Assembly (NCBI GenBank): GCA_030684835.1 | Contig: JAUXWZ010000109.1 | Span: 49,517 to 113,516, forward strand | Direction of reading: 5' to 3' | Length of the DNA stretch: 64,000 bases | Source: Beijerinckiaceae bacterium | GTDB lineage: Bacteria > Pseudomonadota > Alphaproteobacteria > Rhizobiales > Beijerinckiaceae | Part shown: positions 1 to 8,611 of the stretch, piece after piece | Layout of the letters: each line of letters begins with the position of its first letter | How positions within the stretch are numbered: position 1 is the stretch's first letter | Position numbers and translations under genes: made by a program | The notes under the pieces: model-generated | Databases searched by the model: none | What the model was told of the DNA's origin: nothing | The model's input: the letters and a program-made list of their open reading frames with translations, nothing else

Positions 1-2
1 TA

Positions 3-1097
3 GGGGGAGGAATTTTTGGTTGTTTGTCTGCCATTGAGTTGGCCAAGCGAGGTTTGAGCGTCAAGCTTCTTGAACAAAACGCTGATCTCATGAAGGGCGC
101 TACATTAAATAACCAAAATAGACTTCATCTAGGCTATCACTATCCGCGAGATGTAGAGACTGCAAAGCAATGCCAAAGGGGTTTCGATGAGTTTCGAAGG
201 GCTTATCCCGAATGTATTCTGAGCGGCTTCGACAACGCCTATTTTATCAGCTCGGAAAATTCCAAGGTAGGATTGGCGGAGTATTCGACGTTTTGCGATA
301 ATGCCGGATTGCCCTTCAACGAGCTTCGGTTGCAGGAGTTTGGCGAGGCGATCAAAAATGTTGACGGAGGGATTCTCACCGAGGAAGTTGTGTACGATTC
401 CAAGCTGCTCAGTGAACGTGTCCTTCGTGATCTTACCCTCAATAATGTTGAGATGATGTGTCATAACAAAGTTTCTAAAGTTGAAGAGACGGATTTTGGT
501 TTTGACGTTTGCGTGGACACGAAGAAGCTATCTGCTCGCGCCATCGTTAACTGCACCTATGCAAATTTCAACGCCTTTAACACTTCTCTGGGACTGCCGA
601 AAAAGCAGTTTCAATATGAGCTGACAGTGGTGCCGATTGTTCGTTGGAGGCAAAAAGTCTCTCCTATTGGCATAACGATAATGGATGGCCCATTTTTTAC
701 GATCCTTCCTTTTGGAAAGAGTGGGGACTACCTGCTTTACCACGTAAATCACACCGTTTTCCAAAGCGTGATTGGTGAATCCTATCCGCTTGGTTGGGCT
801 GATCCCAAAAAAGTTATAAACAGGTCAGCTGCTGAGGGCGTCTTCGAAAAAATGGTCATTTCGTCCGAGCATTGGCTTCCAAGCATAAGAAGCGCAGAAT
901 TCGTGGATTATTTGGCGGCTGTCCGAGTGGTTTTTGCGGATTCTGACGCTACGGATCGCAGGCCCTCGTTAGTAGAAAGGCTACCCACCCGAAATCCTTT
1001 CATCAGTATTTTCTCAGGCAAAATAGACCATTCTATCTGGGTTTCGCGCGATGTGGCCGATGCTTTGCACGACGCTCTAAAAGTTCGCGGCAGATGA
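3..1097 (+). CDS. FAD-dependent oxidoreductase (DAO family), 5'-truncated by window edge
   Basis: The open frame runs in from the window edge. Upstream of the first possible start (TTG at 24) it still encodes GGGIFGCLSAIELAKRG, the GxGxxG dinucleotide-binding loop that opens a DAO-type FAD fold, so the true start lies outside the window. About 365 residues are visible. An N-terminal stretch near residues 40-50 (NNQNRLHLGYHYPR) resembles FAD oxidoreductases I remember from surface-polysaccharide clusters, but the substrate cannot be told. Base composition is clearly AT-richer than every gene to the right, which suggests horizontal transfer. No partner gene is visible. Confidence 0.7.
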   Translation, partial: GGGIFGCLSAIELAKRGLSVKLLEQNADLMKGATLNNQNRLHLGYHYPRDVETAKQCQRGFDEFRRAYPECILSGFDNAYFISSENSKVGLAEYSTFCDNAGLPFNELRLQEFGEAIKNVDGGILTEEVVYDSKLLSERVLRDLTLNNVEMMCHNKVSKVEETDFGFDVCVDTKKLSARAIVNCTYANFNAFNTSLGLPKKQFQYELTVVPIVRWRQKVSPIGITIMDGPFFTILPFGKSGDYLLYHVNHTVFQSVIGESYPLGWADPKKVINRSAAEGVFEKMVISSEHWLPSIRSAEFVDYLAAVRVVFADSDATDRRPSLVERLPTRNPFISIFSGKIDHSIWVSRDVADALHDALKVRGR

Positions 1098-1293
1098 GCG
1101 ATCCTGTTTTTTCATCCGGCGTCGATTGAGCTGAAGATGGAAGGCGTCGCGTAATGCCGGGCGATGGCAAGGTCGCCGCTGCATTTTCTAGAGTAAAAGC
1201 GCCATTTTTGCTTGTTGATAGCGGCCACAGGTCATTGATGGGTCGTCCGGATGCGCAATGGAATCCCTCATTTAGTATAATTTACATCGCTAG

Positions 1294-1322
1294 TTGCGAT
1301 TAACTCCCGAGCGCCGTATACT
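1294..1322 (+). promoter_or_regulatory. Candidate sigma70-type promoter of the metallophosphoesterase gene
   Basis: TTGCGA (1294-1299) and TATACT (1317-1322) are separated by exactly 17 bases and lie about 70 bases before the start of the secreted phosphoesterase. The surrounding 1098-1394 interval is otherwise empty: I see no ORF or RNA there. A second TATAAT at about 1275 has no good -35 partner. Confidence 0.4.
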
Positions 1323-1394
1323 AGACGAAAAGCTGGAGCACGCCCGATTAAGGCTGGTGGCCTCGGTCAGGGCAATTTCGAGGGGAGGGGGCCT

Positions 1395-2450
1395 ATGAAA
1401 GTTTCAAAGATGGCTGCGGCGCTTACTGTGCTCGTCGGCTTTGCCGCAGCGCCATCGAGCGTTCTCGCGCAGACGTTTCAATTCGGCGCCATTGGCGACA
1501 CCGGCTATTCCAAAATCGCGGAGGAAGAATTGTCGCGCATGATCAACGCGATGAACCGGGAGAAACTTGCCTTCGTTATTCACGTCGGCGATTTCGAGGC
1601 TGATCCGCGACCCTATATGCGAACCCCGGATCCCATCTCGATGCCCTGCACCGATGCGCATTACGAACGCGTCCTGGGGCAGTTCCAGACTTCCGCACAT
1701 CCATTCATTCTGACGCCTGGCGACAACGACTGGACCGATTGCCACCTCCTAAAAAGCGATCCGAAGATGGATCCGCTCGAACGCCTCGCCGCTATCCGCA
1801 AAACCTTTTTTCCCGCGGATAGAACGTTGGGCCAACGATCACTTAACGTGACCCATCAATCGGGCGCGTTTGCGAAGTTTCGGGAAAACCTTGCATGGAA
1901 GGTGAGCAACGTCACTTTCGCATCCATGCATATCGTCGGCAGCAATGACAACAAGGGTCGCACGCCCGAGATGGACGTCGAGGCGGAGGAACGGACGAAC
2001 GCCAACATTACCTGGATGCGCCAGGCGTTTTCGGACGCAAAACGAGACAACAGTGTTGGACTCGTGCTGGTCACACAGGCGAACCCCGGCTTCGAGACAA
2101 AATGGACACCATCTTTGATCGATCGATATTTCCGCCTGTTCCCGGGGGTCAGCCCGCCCAAGCAGCTTCCGCCCAGCGGTTTCGACGCATTGCTGGCTGC
2201 CTTGGAAGCGGAGATGCAAACCTACGATAAGCCGACTCTGTTCATTCACGGCGATACGCACATATTTCATGTCAACAGGCCGTTGCTCAACAAGAGGACG
2301 AATCGTTTCTTTGAAAATTTCACGCGCCTTGAAGTGTTCGGCGACCCGGAATCACACTGGGTTCGCGTGACGGTCGATCCGCAGAATCCGGAGTTGTTCG
2401 TGATCGAACCGCGTATCGTCCCAGAAAACAGGGCCCGCTCTTCTCGCTGA
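1395..2450 (+). CDS. Secreted calcineurin-like metallophosphoesterase
   Basis: The 351-residue product starts with a clear Sec signal (basic MKVSK, hydrophobic core, cleavage near VLA-Q at residue 26). The metallophosphoesterase motifs follow in order: GAIGDTGYS (first metal-binding Asp), HVGDF about 30 residues later, LTPGDNDW (the GDN/H block), and HGDTHIF near the C-terminus. The enzyme is therefore expected to hydrolyse phosphoesters in the periplasm; the substrate is unknown. A GGGGAGGGGG-type ribosome site lies 4-14 bases before ATG 1395. It converges on sodB, with a shared terminator hairpin between them. Confidence 0.8.
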   Translation: MKVSKMAAALTVLVGFAAAPSSVLAQTFQFGAIGDTGYSKIAEEELSRMINAMNREKLAFVIHVGDFEADPRPYMRTPDPISMPCTDAHYERVLGQFQTSAHPFILTPGDNDWTDCHLLKSDPKMDPLERLAAIRKTFFPADRTLGQRSLNVTHQSGAFAKFRENLAWKVSNVTFASMHIVGSNDNKGRTPEMDVEAEERTNANITWMRQAFSDAKRDNSVGLVLVTQANPGFETKWTPSLIDRYFRLFPGVSPPKQLPPSGFDALLAALEAEMQTYDKPTLFIHGDTHIFHVNRPLLNKRTNRFFENFTRLEVFGDPESHWVRVTVDPQNPELFVIEPRIVPENRARSSR

Positions 2451-2477
2451 GCCGGCGAACTCGCGCGCAGCTTACAA

Positions 2478-2503
2478 AAATGGCCGGGTTTCCCCGGCCA
2501 TTT
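2478..2503. terminator. Bidirectional intrinsic terminator between phosphoesterase and sodB
   Basis: A perfect 11-bp inverted repeat (AAATGGCCGGG, loop TTTC, CCCGGCCATTT) sits in the 77-base gap between two convergent genes. The A/T ends on both sides give a short U-tract in either direction. Confidence 0.75.
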
Positions 2504-2527
2504 GCATGTTTGTAGCTTAACCGCTTC

Positions 2528-3127
2528 TTACTTGGACGCCGCGTCGTACATCTCCGCGACGTATTCCCAGTTCACCATGTTCTCGATGAAGGCCTTCACG
2601 TAGTCGGGACGGCGGTTGCGGTAGTCGATGTAATACGAATGTTCCCACACGTCGCAGCCCAGGATCGGCGTTGCGCCATGCACGAGCGGGCTTTCGCCGT
2701 TGGCGGTCTTGGTGATGACGACCTTGCCATTCTGCACGGCGAGCCAGCACCAGCCCGAACCGAACTGCGTGACGCCCGCCTGGATGAAGTCTTCCTTCAT
2801 CTTGTCGATCGAGCCGCAGCCGTCGATGATCGCCTTCTCAAGCGCGCCGGGAATCTTGCCGCCGCCGTCGGGCTTCATCCAGTTCCAGAAGTGCATGTGG
2901 TTGTAATGCTGGCCAGCGTTGTTGAAGAGGCCCGCGTTCTTGCCGAACGAGCCTTTCACAATTTCTTCCAGCGACTTGCCTTCCCATTCCGTGCCCTTCA
3001 GCAGATTGTTGCCGTTGGTCACGTAAGCCATGTGATGCTTGTCGTGGTGATACTCGAGCGTCTCCTTCGACATGTAGGGCTGCAGCGAGTCATAGGCGTA
3101 GGGCAGATCGGGAAGCGTGAAGCTCAT
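2528..3127 (-). CDS. sodB: Iron superoxide dismutase
   Basis: The 199-residue protein has the usual Fe/Mn-SOD length and starts MSFTLPDLPY, typical of bacterial FeSODs. The first metal ligand is His27 in EYHHDKHH. AGQHYNHMHFWNW carries the second His and the second-sphere Gln in the position characteristic of iron enzymes. DVWEHSYYIDY near residue 160 supplies the last Asp and His ligands. It converts superoxide to peroxide and oxygen in the cytoplasm. I chose ATG 3127, not the in-frame start five codons upstream, because this N-terminus fits the family and an AAGG lies just upstream. A promoter-like pair flanked by a 9-bp inverted repeat is found about 80-105 bases upstream. Confidence 0.95.
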   Translation of the reverse strand: MSFTLPDLPYAYDSLQPYMSKETLEYHHDKHHMAYVTNGNNLLKGTEWEGKSLEEIVKGSFGKNAGLFNNAGQHYNHMHFWNWMKPDGGGKIPGALEKAIIDGCGSIDKMKEDFIQAGVTQFGSGWCWLAVQNGKVVITKTANGESPLVHGATPILGCDVWEHSYYIDYRNRRPDYVKAFIENMVNWEYVAEMYDAASK

Positions 3128-3190
3128 CAGTGCGCCTTTCAATGTTCAACTGACGCCGCCGCGGCCTCGCTCAGAAGGCCTTGCCTCGCG

Positions 3191-3233
3191 GCGCCGGGAC
3201 AAGAGGGATACTTTCGTTCCCGGCGCGAATCAA
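3191..3233 (-). promoter_or_regulatory. Candidate sodB promoter with a 9-bp dyad
   Basis: On the minus strand TTGATT (3233-3228) and TATCCC (3210-3205) are 17 bases apart. GCGCCGGGA (3191-3199) and its exact reverse complement TCCCGGCGC (3218-3226) bracket the -10 region. This could be an operator half-site pair or an RNA hairpin in the leader. It is read from sequence only. Confidence 0.35.
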
Positions 3234-3352
3234 TCCTGACGACGCTGGCTTGGCGATTGAGTGGTGTTTCCTATTGTGCTCATCCGTGGTCTTATGCGTC
3301 GCAATACAATGAGGAAGCGTCGAAAATCGACGTGGTGAGGATTGATCTGCGG

Positions 3353-4735
3353 ATGAAGTGGTTACTCGCAGCGCTTGGGCTGCTGATGGTCGCAGCGGGC
3401 GGCTATTGGGCGTTCACTGGTTCGCTTATTGTGCAGGTTGAGCGGGGATGGAGCGCCGTCATTGCCGGCTCTGTAGTATTTTCCACAGGCTTTCTGATTT
3501 TGGCCCTTACGGCCCTCCTGGGTTCCGTCAACCGCCTTGCCCAGGAAATGCGCGACGCAAGGAACGCCGGTGCGCGTCCCGATCCCGCAACTCCGCAGCA
3601 CGTCACGGTCGCGAGCGCAGCTAATAAGCACGCTGAGCCAACTGCGTCAGCGGAGCCTGAAGACAAGTCGCAACTCAGGTTGGAGCTTGTCTCATCGCCC
3701 CCGCCGGTTCCCGTTCAGCATGCTTTCATGCCCCCCGCGCCGCAGCCGGTCGCGGCCGAAGAGACGCCATCCGCTCCCGTTCACTCCGCCTCGAGACCGA
3801 GGGTTGAAACGCCCATCCGCCCCACGACGGTGGAAGATAATTCAGCGTCGGCTCAGAGCGTTGACGCGGCGCCTGCTGCATCTGCCGCGGGCGCTTCGGC
3901 TCCGCAAGCCGACGGCGCGCCGCCACAGGCTATGAGGCCAGCTCCAAACCCGCCGGGGCGCCCGAGTTTGCAGCGCCCGGCGCCGCCCGCGCCAGTTGGG
4001 AGACCTGTGCCGCCCCCGCCCGCAGCGCGTGTGCGGGCCATCCATCCCGGATTGGCCCCCCCTCCGCCACCGCCCCGCCCGCAGCAGGATTCAGCAGAAA
4101 AGTCTCCGGCGCCGCAGGCTCAGCCCGTCAGCGAAGCTCCCGTGCCAGCGCCTCGGGAGGCGAGCGCGCCGCGTAAGGTTGGCTGGCTTGAGCAGGCCCT
4201 GGAAGGCGCCTCACCTGGAGATCTTGCGTCCCTCAAGCCTGTGACATCGCCCGCGGCGCCCACGCCGCGTGCGTCATCCGTCAAGGATGCGCCTGCAAGG
4301 ATCGCCGAGCACAAGAAAAACGAAGAGACGCCTGCCGCGGCGTCGTCGCAAGCGCCCGCTGTCGAAGCCAAGACGGACGACGCCGTAAAAAAAGCTGAGA
4401 ATGGAGAGACGGAGGCGATAGCGCCAGCTGTTGAGGCCGCCAAGCCAGCGACGCCCGAGGCTGATCCGGAGCCCGCCCCGGAAGTAAAGCCGCCGCCTGA
4501 GCCTGTCCGCCTGCCGGTTGCTAAATCCGATGATTTTCAGCTGACGCCACCGGCAAAGCGAATCCCGGAACCGCCGCCACTCGCCGATTTGCCCAAGATC
4601 ACGCGCAAATACGAGTCGCAGGGCGTGAGCTACACGCTCTATGAGGACGGCTCGATCGACGCCGATTCAACATCGGGGCGCTTCCGTTTTGCATCGCTCG
4701 ATGAATTGCGGGTTTTTCTGGAGAAGAAGAGCTAA
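3353..4735 (+). CDS. Pro/Ala-rich inner-membrane protein, function unknown
   Basis: The 460-residue product starts with two membrane segments (about residues 3-22 and 30-52), followed by more than 300 residues of low-complexity Pro/Ala/Glu-rich sequence and a compact C-terminal block with YTLYEDGSIDADS and LDELRVFLEKK that looks folded. It is probably an inner-membrane anchor with a long cytoplasmic spacer. I set the start at ATG 3353 because the membrane segment begins there; the frame is open far upstream, but that part is antisense to sodB. I do not recognise a function. It lies alone between sodB and the convergent hydrolase gene. Confidence 0.6.
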   Translation: MKWLLAALGLLMVAAGGYWAFTGSLIVQVERGWSAVIAGSVVFSTGFLILALTALLGSVNRLAQEMRDARNAGARPDPATPQHVTVASAANKHAEPTASAEPEDKSQLRLELVSSPPPVPVQHAFMPPAPQPVAAEETPSAPVHSASRPRVETPIRPTTVEDNSASAQSVDAAPAASAAGASAPQADGAPPQAMRPAPNPPGRPSLQRPAPPAPVGRPVPPPPAARVRAIHPGLAPPPPPPRPQQDSAEKSPAPQAQPVSEAPVPAPREASAPRKVGWLEQALEGASPGDLASLKPVTSPAAPTPRASSVKDAPARIAEHKKNEETPAAASSQAPAVEAKTDDAVKKAENGETEAIAPAVEAAKPATPEADPEPAPEVKPPPEPVRLPVAKSDDFQLTPPAKRIPEPPPLADLPKITRKYESQGVSYTLYEDGSIDADSTSGRFRFASLDELRVFLEKKS

Positions 4736-4751
4736 GGGGCGTTAGAGCCCC

Positions 4752-5312
4752 TCACTTCACCAGCGGCAGGAGGGCCTTGAAGTCCGGCGTCCCCGCCATG
4801 GCGAGCCATTCGAAAATCGCCATCTCCGTTGTCACCACATTCACGCCACCCGCTTGCATGCGGCTGAGCGCCAGCTCTTTCGAAGCGGGCGTGCGCGAGG
4901 CGGTCGCGTCCGCGACGACAAAGCATCGCAGGCCCGCAGCAACGACTTCGAGAGCAGTCTGCAAGACGCATACATGCGTCTCGATCCCCCACACGACCAC
5001 CTGATCGCGGCCATCCGCCGCCAATTGTTCGATCCGCTGCCGCAACGCGTCGTCGCGCATGCAGGAGAATGCCATTTTATCGAGCGTGACGCAGTCGTTC
5101 GGCAGATGCCGGCGCAGGTCTTCGACAGTCGCGCCGATGCCACGGGGATATTGCTGCGACACCGTGACAGGCAACGATAGCCGCGCCGCCGCCTGAACAA
5201 GCCGTACACTGTTGCCCAGCGCCTCTTGCGCCTCGCTCATCGCGGGCAGAAGTTTTTCCTGTATGTCGATCACGAGCGCCTGCGCGCGCTCGCATTGCAT
5301 AAGCACGCTCAT
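4752..5312 (-). CDS. Isochorismatase-like cysteine hydrolase
   Basis: This 186-residue single-domain protein belongs to the isochorismatase-like family. Visible catalytic elements are Asp16 in LVIDIQEKL, a Lys in TLDKMAFSC, the non-proline cis-peptide region GIETHVC, and the nucleophile Cys near residue 115. Members hydrolyse amides or related small molecules; the substrate cannot be assigned. It follows the oligopeptidase B gene with a 4-base ATGA stop/start overlap, so the two are translationally coupled. Confidence 0.85.
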   Translation of the reverse strand: MSVLMQCERAQALVIDIQEKLLPAMSEAQEALGNSVRLVQAAARLSLPVTVSQQYPRGIGATVEDLRRHLPNDCVTLDKMAFSCMRDDALRQRIEQLAADGRDQVVVWGIETHVCVLQTALEVVAAGLRCFVVADATASRTPASKELALSRMQAGGVNVVTTEMAIFEWLAMAGTPDFKALLPLVK

Positions 5313-7549
5313 GTGATCTCCGTGGAGGCTGGCGTCCCTGGGTACGGCGTCTGGCTGGCCTTGGCCGCCCAGATCGCGAAAGCGTATTCCACTGCGATTT
5401 CCTTCAAGCGGTCAAAACGGCCCGTTGCCCCGCCGTGGCCCGCCTTCATGTTGGTGCGCAGCAGAATCGGCCCGCCGTCCGTCATTGTTGCGCGCAACCG
5501 CGCGGCCCATTTGGCGGGCTCCCAATAGGTGACGCGCGGATCGGTAAGCCCCGCCTCGATCAAGATCGCCGGATAGGTTTGCGCCCGCACGTTGTCATAG
5601 GGCGAGTAAGACAGAATGCGCGCAAACGCCTCCGGGTCCTTGATCGGATTTCCCCATTCAAGCCATTCGGGCGGCGTCAGCGGCAGCGTATCGTCAAGCA
5701 TCGTGTTGAGCACGTCTACGAATGGCACGTCAGCGATAATTCCCGCAAACAACTCCGGCGCCATATTGGCGACGGCGCCCATCAGCATGCCGCCGGCTGA
5801 ACCGCCGAGCGCAACGATGCGGCCTTCGCACGTATATTTTTGCGCCGCCAGCGCGCGCGCGCAGGCGATGAAATCGTGAAAGGAGTTCGGCTTTTTTTCG
5901 AGCTTGCCGTCGATGTACCAGTTCCAGCCCTTGTCCGTGCCGCCGCGAATATGCGCGATAGCGTAGACAAAACCACGGTCCACCAGCGAGAAGCGCGCCG
6001 AAGAAAAGTGCGCTTCGAACGCGTAACCGTAGGCGCCGTAGCCTTCCAGCAGCATTGGCGCCGTCCCGTCGATGGGCGTGTCCTTGTGGTGAAGAATGGA
6101 CACGGGCACGAGAGCGCCGTCGTGCGAAGGCGCGAACATGCGGCGGGTCACGTAATCAGCCGGATTGTGACCCGAGGGGATCGTCTGGCGTTTTACAAGA
6201 CGCCGCTCGCGAGTCGCCATGTCATAGTCCCACACTTCGCCCGGCGTTTTCAGCGATGAAAATCCAAAGCGCATCATGTTGGTGTCGAACTCGAGCACTT
6301 CCTCAATGTCGAGATCGTAAGCGGCTTCATCAAACGCGATGATGTGCTCTTCGCCGCTTTCGATTTCACGCACCACGATGCGCGGCAGGCCGTCCTCAAG
6401 CTCGGTGCGAACGAGATGACGCGCGAACACCCCGAACCCCGTGATCATGCACCCCTTGCGATGGGGCGTGACATCTTTCCAATGCGCCTTGCCGGGCGTG
6501 GCCAGCGGCGTTTCAACAATCTTGAAATCCTCTGCGCCATCGGCGTTCGTGAGAATGAACAACCGGTCGCCATGATGCTCCACCTCGTACTGCATGCGGG
6601 GATGGCGCCGCTCGACAAGGCGGGGTTTGGAATCATTGTCGTGGAGATCGAAAATATAGGTCTCCGACGTTTCATGATCTTCGATTTCGATGATCCCAAA
6701 TCGTCCCGATTGTGTTTGCCCCACGCGCAGAAACCAGCGCGGATCCAGCTCTTCGAAAAGAAGTTCGTCTTCTGCGGGTTTGGCGCCGAGCGTGTGGCGG
6801 AAGATCTGGCAGGAGCGGTGGTTCTCGTCCACGCGCACATAATGATAGCAGGTCGAATCCGCGCCCCACACGATTTCGCCGTCGGTATCGATTGTCGCGT
6901 CGGCAAGATCGCGCTCGCCTTCGAGATCGCGCACGCGGATCGTGTAGTATTCGGAGCCCTTCACATCGACGCTCCAGGCCAGCAGCTTGTGGCATGGCGC
7001 ATGGGCCGCTGTTTCCAGATCGAAGAACGCTTCCTTGTCCGCCAGTTTTTCGCAATCGAGCATCACCGTTTCGCGGCCTGAGTCGGTTCGCTTGCGGCAG
7101 ATCAGCGGATGCTCGTCGCCCTTGCGGTAGCGGCTGTAATAGGCGAACGGGCCGTCATTCGTCGGCGGGTCGGAATCGTCTTCCTTGATGCGTGCGCGCA
7201 TCTCCTTTAGCAGCGTGCGGCGCAGATCGGCCGCGGGCTTTAGCACGGCTTCCGCGTAGTTGTTTTCGCGCGTCAGATAGGCGCGCACATCGCGCGGCAG
7301 CGCAGAGGGCTTGCGCAGCACTTCCTGCCAGTTGGCGGCGCGCAGCCAAGCGTATTCGTCCACGATACGCTCACCATGGAAAACGCGCTCCTCCCGCTTT
7401 CGTCGTGCGGGCACGGGAACGTCTGGCGCCGAGTTTTGCGGCGCTGCGTTTGGACCAGCCGGCTCGTTTGCCGAGGTTTTCTTACGCGTCTTCGGCGCCT
7501 CGGGCTTTGTGCGGGCGCCCGAGAGGCGCCGGGGCTTTGTTTCTGTCAT
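5309..7549 (-). CDS. ptrB: S9 family serine peptidase, oligopeptidase B
   Basis: The roughly 746-residue enzyme has the prolyl-oligopeptidase layout: a beta-propeller that filters substrate by size, then a C-terminal alpha/beta hydrolase domain. The triad is visible as Ser in GGSAGG (near residue 581), Asp in LTDPRV (near 671) and His in KAGHGG (near 703). Oligopeptidase B cuts short peptides after Arg or Lys in the cytoplasm. The first 45 residues are charged, Pro/Ala-rich and probably disordered. ATG 7549 (MTETKPRR) is preferred over an in-frame TTG at 7567. It is coupled to the downstream hydrolase gene. Confidence 0.9.
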   Translation of the reverse strand: MTETKPRRLSGARTKPEAPKTRKKTSANEPAGPNAAPQNSAPDVPVPARRKREERVFHGERIVDEYAWLRAANWQEVLRKPSALPRDVRAYLTRENNYAEAVLKPAADLRRTLLKEMRARIKEDDSDPPTNDGPFAYYSRYRKGDEHPLICRKRTDSGRETVMLDCEKLADKEAFFDLETAAHAPCHKLLAWSVDVKGSEYYTIRVRDLEGERDLADATIDTDGEIVWGADSTCYHYVRVDENHRSCQIFRHTLGAKPAEDELLFEELDPRWFLRVGQTQSGRFGIIEIEDHETSETYIFDLHDNDSKPRLVERRHPRMQYEVEHHGDRLFILTNADGAEDFKIVETPLATPGKAHWKDVTPHRKGCMITGFGVFARHLVRTELEDGLPRIVVREIESGEEHIIAFDEAAYDLDIEEVLEFDTNMMRFGFSSLKTPGEVWDYDMATRERRLVKRQTIPSGHNPADYVTRRMFAPSHDGALVPVSILHHKDTPIDGTAPMLLEGYGAYGYAFEAHFSSARFSLVDRGFVYAIAHIRGGTDKGWNWYIDGKLEKKPNSFHDFIACARALAAQKYTCEGRIVALGGSAGGMLMGAVANMAPELFAGIIADVPFVDVLNTMLDDTLPLTPPEWLEWGNPIKDPEAFARILSYSPYDNVRAQTYPAILIEAGLTDPRVTYWEPAKWAARLRATMTDGGPILLRTNMKAGHGGATGRFDRLKEIAVEYAFAIWAAKASQTPYPGTPASTEIT

Positions 7550-7678
7550 CGATTTGATCCGGCGCAACTTCTTGAGAGGCAGGGCAGAGGTAATAGGGCG
7601 TCAGAGCGCGGGCAAGCGGCCCAAAGCGTGGATGCGACGAAAAAGAAGCGAAAACACAAGCTTCGCCACTTGTTGCCG

Positions 7679-7700
7679 TCTATAAATACATTATACATAC
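7679..7700. promoter_or_regulatory. AT-rich patch upstream of mucR
   Basis: A run of TATAAATACATTATACAT lies about 90 bases before mucR in otherwise GC-rich DNA. MucR proteins are known to bind AT-rich DNA containing T-A steps and to repress their own genes, so autoregulation is possible. The patch could also hold a core promoter; I found no convincing -35/-10 pair. Confidence 0.3.
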
Positions 7701-7791
7701 CCACGCGCCGGGTTTGACTTGCGCAGGGCCGCCATTTGACTTGGCCTGCCAAACATAATCAAGCATTCCGTAAATGATCAGGCCCCCCGTC

Positions 7792-8205
7792 ATGACCGAG
7801 CAGAATTCAGAATACATCGAACTCGCCGCAGACATCGTGTCCGCCTATGTGAGCAACAACACCGTGGCCCCAGCCGATCTTCCGACGCTGATCCGCGATG
7901 TCCACCGCGCTCTTGTTGGCATTCAGGCCGCGCCCGCCGCCCCCGCGCCCGAGGCGCCCAAGCCTGCGGTCAACGCGCGCAAATCCGTCCACGACGATTT
8001 CATTATCTGTCTGGAAGACGGCAAGAAATTCAAATCGCTGAAGCGCCACCTGCGCACGCAGTACAACATGACGCCCGAGCAATATCGCGAGAAATGGAGC
8101 CTGCCGCCCGATTATCCGATGGTTGCGCCCAATTACGCCAAGGCCCGCTCCGCGCTGGCCAAGGAAATGGGCCTGGGGCAAACCCGCAAGAAGGCCGCGC
8201 GCTAG
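7792..8205 (+). CDS. mucR: Ros/MucR family transcriptional regulator
   Basis: The 137-residue protein has the MucR layout: an N-terminal oligomerisation part ([13 protein letters not shown]), a Pro/Ala linker, then the prokaryotic zinc-finger DNA-binding domain ([18 protein letters not shown]). The C-x2-D-x9-H ligands are present, but the usual fourth ligand is Gln in HLRTQY. The C-terminus ([20 protein letters not shown]) is typical. MucR acts as a global, nucleoid-associated regulator in Rhizobiales. ATG 7792 gives the family N-terminus; another ATG lies six codons upstream. An intrinsic terminator follows directly. Confidence 0.93.
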   Translation: MTEQNSEYIELAADIVSAYVSNNTVAPADLPTLIRDVHRALVGIQAAPAAPAPEAPKPAVNARKSVHDDFIICLEDGKKFKSLKRHLRTQYNMTPEQYREKWSLPPDYPMVAPNYAKARSALAKEMGLGQTRKKAAR

Positions 8206-8229
8206 GCGCCAGCCTGTTGTGCATCATTC

Positions 8230-8254
8230 AAGGCCGCCGGGAGGCGGCCTTTTT
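8230..8254 (+). terminator. Intrinsic terminator after mucR
   Basis: AAGGCCGCC, a GGGA tetraloop and GGCGGCCTT form a perfect 9-bp stem followed directly by a T-run, 25 bases after the mucR stop. Confidence 0.85.
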
Positions 8255-8270
8255 CGTTGCGGCGCTGGCT

Positions 8271-8564
8271 TCAATGGCGCACGCGGGGCGCGGATCGCAG
8301 CGCCTCGCTCTCCGCTTTCCAGGCCTGCGTTAGCGCGATGTGGCGATTGAGATCGTAAGTCCAATGCCCCGCGCGCCCCAACCGGCGCTCGCGCCGCAAC
8401 GCCTGCGCCAGTCGGCGCACGATCAGCCGTGTGGTGTCAGGTTCCGGTCCATCGCAGTGTCCGGCCATCAGCGGCAGAACGCGAACAAGATTTTTCGCCC
8501 GCTCATAAAGCGCCGCCCCTTTGGCGACATCAGCCTCAACAGCCCGTCGCGCCCGGTTCCGCAT
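8271..8564 (-). CDS. Small basic hypothetical protein, next to the IS insertion
   Basis: From ATG 8564 the product is 97 residues, Arg-rich and helical, with no membrane segment or recognisable domain. The same frame stays open across the IS junction: joining the flanks around the 8-bp target duplication restores an uninterrupted reading frame upstream of the ATG. The IS therefore landed at, or just before, the start of this gene and replaced its upstream region. The low-resemblance neighbourhood (mucR, DUF6456, sufE) is conserved housekeeping DNA. No function can be assigned. Confidence 0.5.
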   Translation of the reverse strand: MRNRARRAVEADVAKGAALYERAKNLVRVLPLMAGHCDGPEPDTTRLIVRRLAQALRRERRLGRAGHWTYDLNRHIALTQAWKAESEALRSAPRVRH

Positions 8565-8578
8565 GTCTTGAATGTAGG

Positions 8579-8586
8579 AATGTTGA
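8579..8586. repeat. Left target-site duplication of the IS1595-family element
   Basis: AATGTTGA lies directly outside the left inverted repeat and recurs outside the right one at 10957-10964. Eight bases is the duplication length usual for IS1595-family insertions. Confidence 0.9.
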
Positions 8587-8611
8587 CCCAATTATATACT
8601 TGACACCACAA
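8587..8611 (+). repeat. Left terminal inverted repeat
   Basis: The 25 bases begin CCCAATTATATACTTG and end ACACCACAA, an exact reverse complement of the right end. Read outward on the minus strand the repeat contains TATAAT, and TTACAA lies 17 bases upstream of it inside the element: a plausible outward promoter toward the gene at 8564-8271. Confidence 0.9.

Noticed and set aside
1098..1394. Intergenic stretch searched for RNA or small genes
   Set aside because: Apart from the promoter-like pair at 1294-1322, no hairpin with T-run or coding frame was convincing.
2639..3352. N-terminal extension of the Pro/Ala-rich membrane protein
   Set aside because: The added frame is antisense to sodB; the membrane segment starts at ATG 3353.
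6344..7081. 245-codon plus-strand frame
   Set aside because: Antisense to oligopeptidase B, without a ribosome site or domain.
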